Below are positions 8,130 to 9,449 of a DNA stretch of 9,449 bases, piece after piece. The stretch comes from CAZTHL01 sp964613585 (lineage in GTDB: Bacteria > Pseudomonadota > Alphaproteobacteria > DSM-16000 > Inquilinaceae). Numbering within the stretch: position 1 is the first letter of the stretch; the number at the start of each line of letters is the position of its first letter. The stretch covers positions 1 to 9,449 of the forward strand of contig CAZTHL010000117.1 in assembly GCA_964613585.1 (NCBI GenBank). Reading direction: 5' to 3'. The position numbers and the translations under genes were made by a program. Below the pieces are notes generated by a model. It was not told the origin of the DNA. It worked only from the letters and a program-made list of their open reading frames with translations, and ran no database searches.

Positions 8130-8398
8130 CCGCAACACCGGCCTTCTCCCCTCTGCCCTGACGTCGCGCTTTCTCTCGCGTCCGCCAAAAGGCACTACTG
8201 TCCGTGCTGTTATAGGCCCGCCGGGCCACCGGTTTCACCATAGTAAACGCACGGAGGTGAGACTCATTGACACAACCAGGTGCCGCAATGGAGGCGCACG
8301 CACAGCGAAAAGCGACTTGATCCGCAATTATCACCCTATTTCCGTGCATTCTTGGCACGCCAATGGCGCAAATCGTGTAGTCGCCGCTGGAATTGGGT
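8130..8398. other. Leader region of the efflux operon; no supported gene
   Basis: These 269 bp are noticeably less GC-rich than the rest (AT-richer at about 8230-8395), as expected of a promoter region. On the minus strand TATAAC (8214-8209) is the best -10-like box for the adaptor gene. On the plus strand a full-strength ribosome-binding motif GGAGGTGA (8253-8260) is followed 9 nt after its GGAGG core by a TTG opening a 17-codon frame (8267-8320). I do not recognise the predicted peptide (MTQPGAAMEAHAQRKAT) and treat it as unproven. No TetR-, LysR- or MarR-like regulator is encoded here on either strand. Confidence 0.5.
8209..8227 (-). promoter_or_regulatory. Candidate -10 box and adjoining inverted repeat of the efflux operon
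   Basis: Read on the minus strand, TATAAC (8214-8209) matches the sigma-70 -10 consensus at five of six bases and lies about 80 bp before the chosen adaptor start. Directly upstream is the inverted repeat GGCCCG-C-CGGGCC (8215-8227), which would fall between -10 and -35, a common operator position. No good -35 hexamer is visible, and GC-rich inverted repeats arise easily at this composition. Confidence 0.3.
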
Positions 8399-8503
8399 GG
8401 CATCGCCGGCCCGTTCTCCCGCCGGCCACCCAACGACAGAATGCCCAGGCTGGCCGGCGGGGGAGCGGGCCGGTGCCGATCCCGCATCACGCGGAAACGC
8501 TCC
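8399..8503 (+). repeat. Structured intergenic repeat, copy A (one terminus missing)
   Basis: This stretch matches the reverse complement of 9316-9427 over nearly its whole length. Shared blocks are GGCATCGCCGGCCCG (8399-8413), GGCCACCC (8424-8431), CGACAG, CAGGCTGGCC (8446-8455), a 23-bp block at 8456-8478 apart from one adjacent gap, and GCGGAAACGCTCCA (8491-8504, within a base). It folds into a 25-bp stem (8404-8428 with 8451-8475, including three G-U pairs in the plus-strand RNA) around a 22-nt loop (8429-8450). Compared with copy B it lacks the outer left terminus. It resembles REP- or MITE-like elements in form; I cannot name the family. Confidence 0.85.
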
Positions 8504-9148
8504 AGGTCGGGCATGCGGGCGGCGGCAGCCACCGGCCAACGGAGGTCCAGTCTCGACCACGCCCGTGCTTTCATGAGCGGACCACGGCGCTCGTTGTTCC
8601 TTGGGGATCCGCCGCCGGCGATGGCGAACAGGATCCGGCACCGCGCCCCCGGAGACATGATCCGGCGCCCCGCTGTCGACGCCGCTGGCTGGGCCGTCCG
8701 GAGAAGCGCTGGTCAAGGCCGTCCGCCGCCTTCAGGATCGCCACGGCCGCGAGCGGCTCGGCACGCCGACGACGCCGGCCTCGGCCAAGGCGTGGTCCCT
8801 GCGACGGCGCGGCGGCTCATGGGGATCGATCAGCCCACCACCGGCTGCCGTGACCTCGCGGAGATCGGGAGCGGCGGCGCACCTTTCGGGTGAGGCCGAC
8901 CGGCACGATCATGCAACCCAACGCGCGTTGATCCGAAAGCGCTCGGCAACGCCAAGCCCATTCTCCTCTCGGGAGGCTCCCCCGGGTCGGTCTCGGCGGC
9001 GGCGAGGCCGAAGGGCCGCGCCTGTCGGCCATCGCTCGGCGCGAGACGCCTCACGAAATGGTGGGTGAGGGCCGCACGGTGATGCCGATGGCAAGGCTCT
9101 CCGGCGCCCGTCCGGATCGGCGCCGATGAGACCAGCCTGATCAGCACG

Positions 9149-9170
9149 GTCGACCATCAACATGATCGAC
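9149..9170. repeat. Short inverted repeat with 4-nt loop
   Basis: GTCGACCAT (9149-9157) faces ATGATCGAC (9162-9170) across the loop CAAC, giving 8 of 9 pairs with one C/A mismatch. It is not followed by a T run on either strand, so it is not a convincing terminator. It could be an operator or chance. Confidence 0.35.
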
Positions 9171-9263
9171 TGTCCGCGGCCCTGCGCACGCCGCGTCAAT
9201 GGCCGGCCGCCCCCGCGAAGACCCCGACGCTAAGACGGAAGGATCAGGGACGCCCCCTCCCCG

Positions 9264-9281
9264 TGGAAAAGGCCTTTTCCA
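9264..9281. repeat. 18-bp perfect palindrome
   Basis: TGGAAAAGGCCTTTTCCA reads identically on both strands with no spacer. It lies 34 bp before repeat copy B. Its A/T-rich arms differ from the surrounding GC-rich DNA. Possible roles are a dimeric protein-binding site or a hairpin; there is no adjacent gene to tie it to. Confidence 0.6.
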
Positions 9282-9315
9282 GGACGGCGCCGAGCGGGAA
9301 TGGATTCGGTTCGCC

Positions 9316-9449
9316 TGGAGCGTTTCCGCCGAACGCGCAACCGGCACCGGCCCGCTCCCCCGCCCGGCCAGCCTGAGCGTGCTGTCGCCGGGTGGCCGGG
9401 CGGAGGAGGGAGCGGGCCGGCGATGCCGGTTGAGCCGGAAACGCTCTAG
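9316..9449 (-). repeat. Structured intergenic repeat, copy B (near full length, at window edge)
   Basis: Second copy of the element, in opposite orientation to copy A. It is bounded by 11-bp inverted ends GAGCGTTTCCG (9318-9328) and CGGAAACGCTC (9436-9446). Inside, long GC-rich arms pair around the same 22-nt loop, with CGACAG and CAGGC conserved in the loop when read on the minus strand. Relative to copy A one arm has about 3-4 extra bases, making a bulge, and the stem tip is one pair longer. The ends resemble palindromic intergenic repeats that I recall from alphaproteobacterial genomes. The element ends 3 bp before the end of the window. Confidence 0.85.

Larger units (their letters stand above)
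8504..9315. other. Gene-free 812-bp stretch between the two repeat copies
   Basis: Short open frames exist in several frames, the longest about 100-160 codons and overlapping one another, but none shows a recognisable domain, hydrophobic segment, credible ribosome-binding site or sustained family motif. Arg/Pro/Ala-rich translations such as these arise routinely from GC-rich non-coding DNA. No transposase or integrase motif is seen, and no tRNA. Local structures are a 12-bp palindrome CAACGCGCGTTG (8919-8930), an 8-of-9-bp hairpin (9149-9157 with 9162-9170) and an 18-bp palindrome (9264-9281). It could be long-decayed coding DNA, but no source gene can be identified. Confidence 0.5.

Noticed and set aside
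8122..8893. Overlapping plus- and minus-strand frames of 166-286 codons upstream of the adaptor and across repeat copy A
   Set aside because: They pass through the palindromic repeat, carry no motif and have Arg/Pro-rich shadow composition.
8830..9199. Minus-strand frames of about 70-105 codons considered as a transposase or regulator remnant
   Set aside because: No DDE, HTH or recombinase motif, and no convincing start. They overlap one another in different frames.
1..9449. CRISPR array, tRNA or rRNA genes
   Set aside because: No regularly spaced direct repeats with unique spacers, no tRNA T-loop/acceptor pattern and no rRNA-like stretch were found by reading both strands.

Overview
This window is very GC-rich (about 70% by eye). 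It looks like chromosomal DNA of an alphaproteobacterium, probably near the Rhodospirillales. That placement is an inference from GC content, the style of the SucA and RND proteins, and the intergenic palindromes; no rRNA or tRNA is present to confirm it.

Layout, left to right. (1) Positions 1-1442, minus strand: the first 480 codons of sucA, the E1 component of 2-oxoglutarate dehydrogenase, running off the left edge. (2) 1443-1874: a divergent intergenic region with an AT-rich block and a 13-bp direct repeat. (3) 1875-3569, plus strand: a KefB/KefC-type CPA2 cation:proton antiporter with a C-terminal RCK_N domain. (4) 3570-3763: a convergent gap with GC-rich hairpins. (5) 3764-8129, minus strand: a two-gene efflux operon made of a lipoprotein membrane-fusion adaptor followed 4 bp later by an HAE1-type RND permease of the AcrB/MexB kind. 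(6) 8130-9449: about 1.3 kb with no gene I can support.

The four protein genes are ordinary housekeeping or envelope functions: TCA-cycle carbon flow, K+/H+ exchange, and drug or solute export. The adaptor and permease should form one machine spanning inner membrane and periplasm. Its outer-membrane channel and its regulator are not encoded here.

The most unusual part is the gene-free right end. It holds two copies, in opposite orientation, of a roughly 105-135 bp structured repeat at 8399-8503 and 9316-9449. Each copy folds into a long hairpin with a 22-nt loop of conserved length, and the two copies differ by a paired one-base insertion in both arms. The more complete copy ends exactly at the window edge. 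The 812 bp between the copies contains no recognisable transposase or other gene. I see no defence system, CRISPR array, phage or other clearly new multi-gene system in this window.
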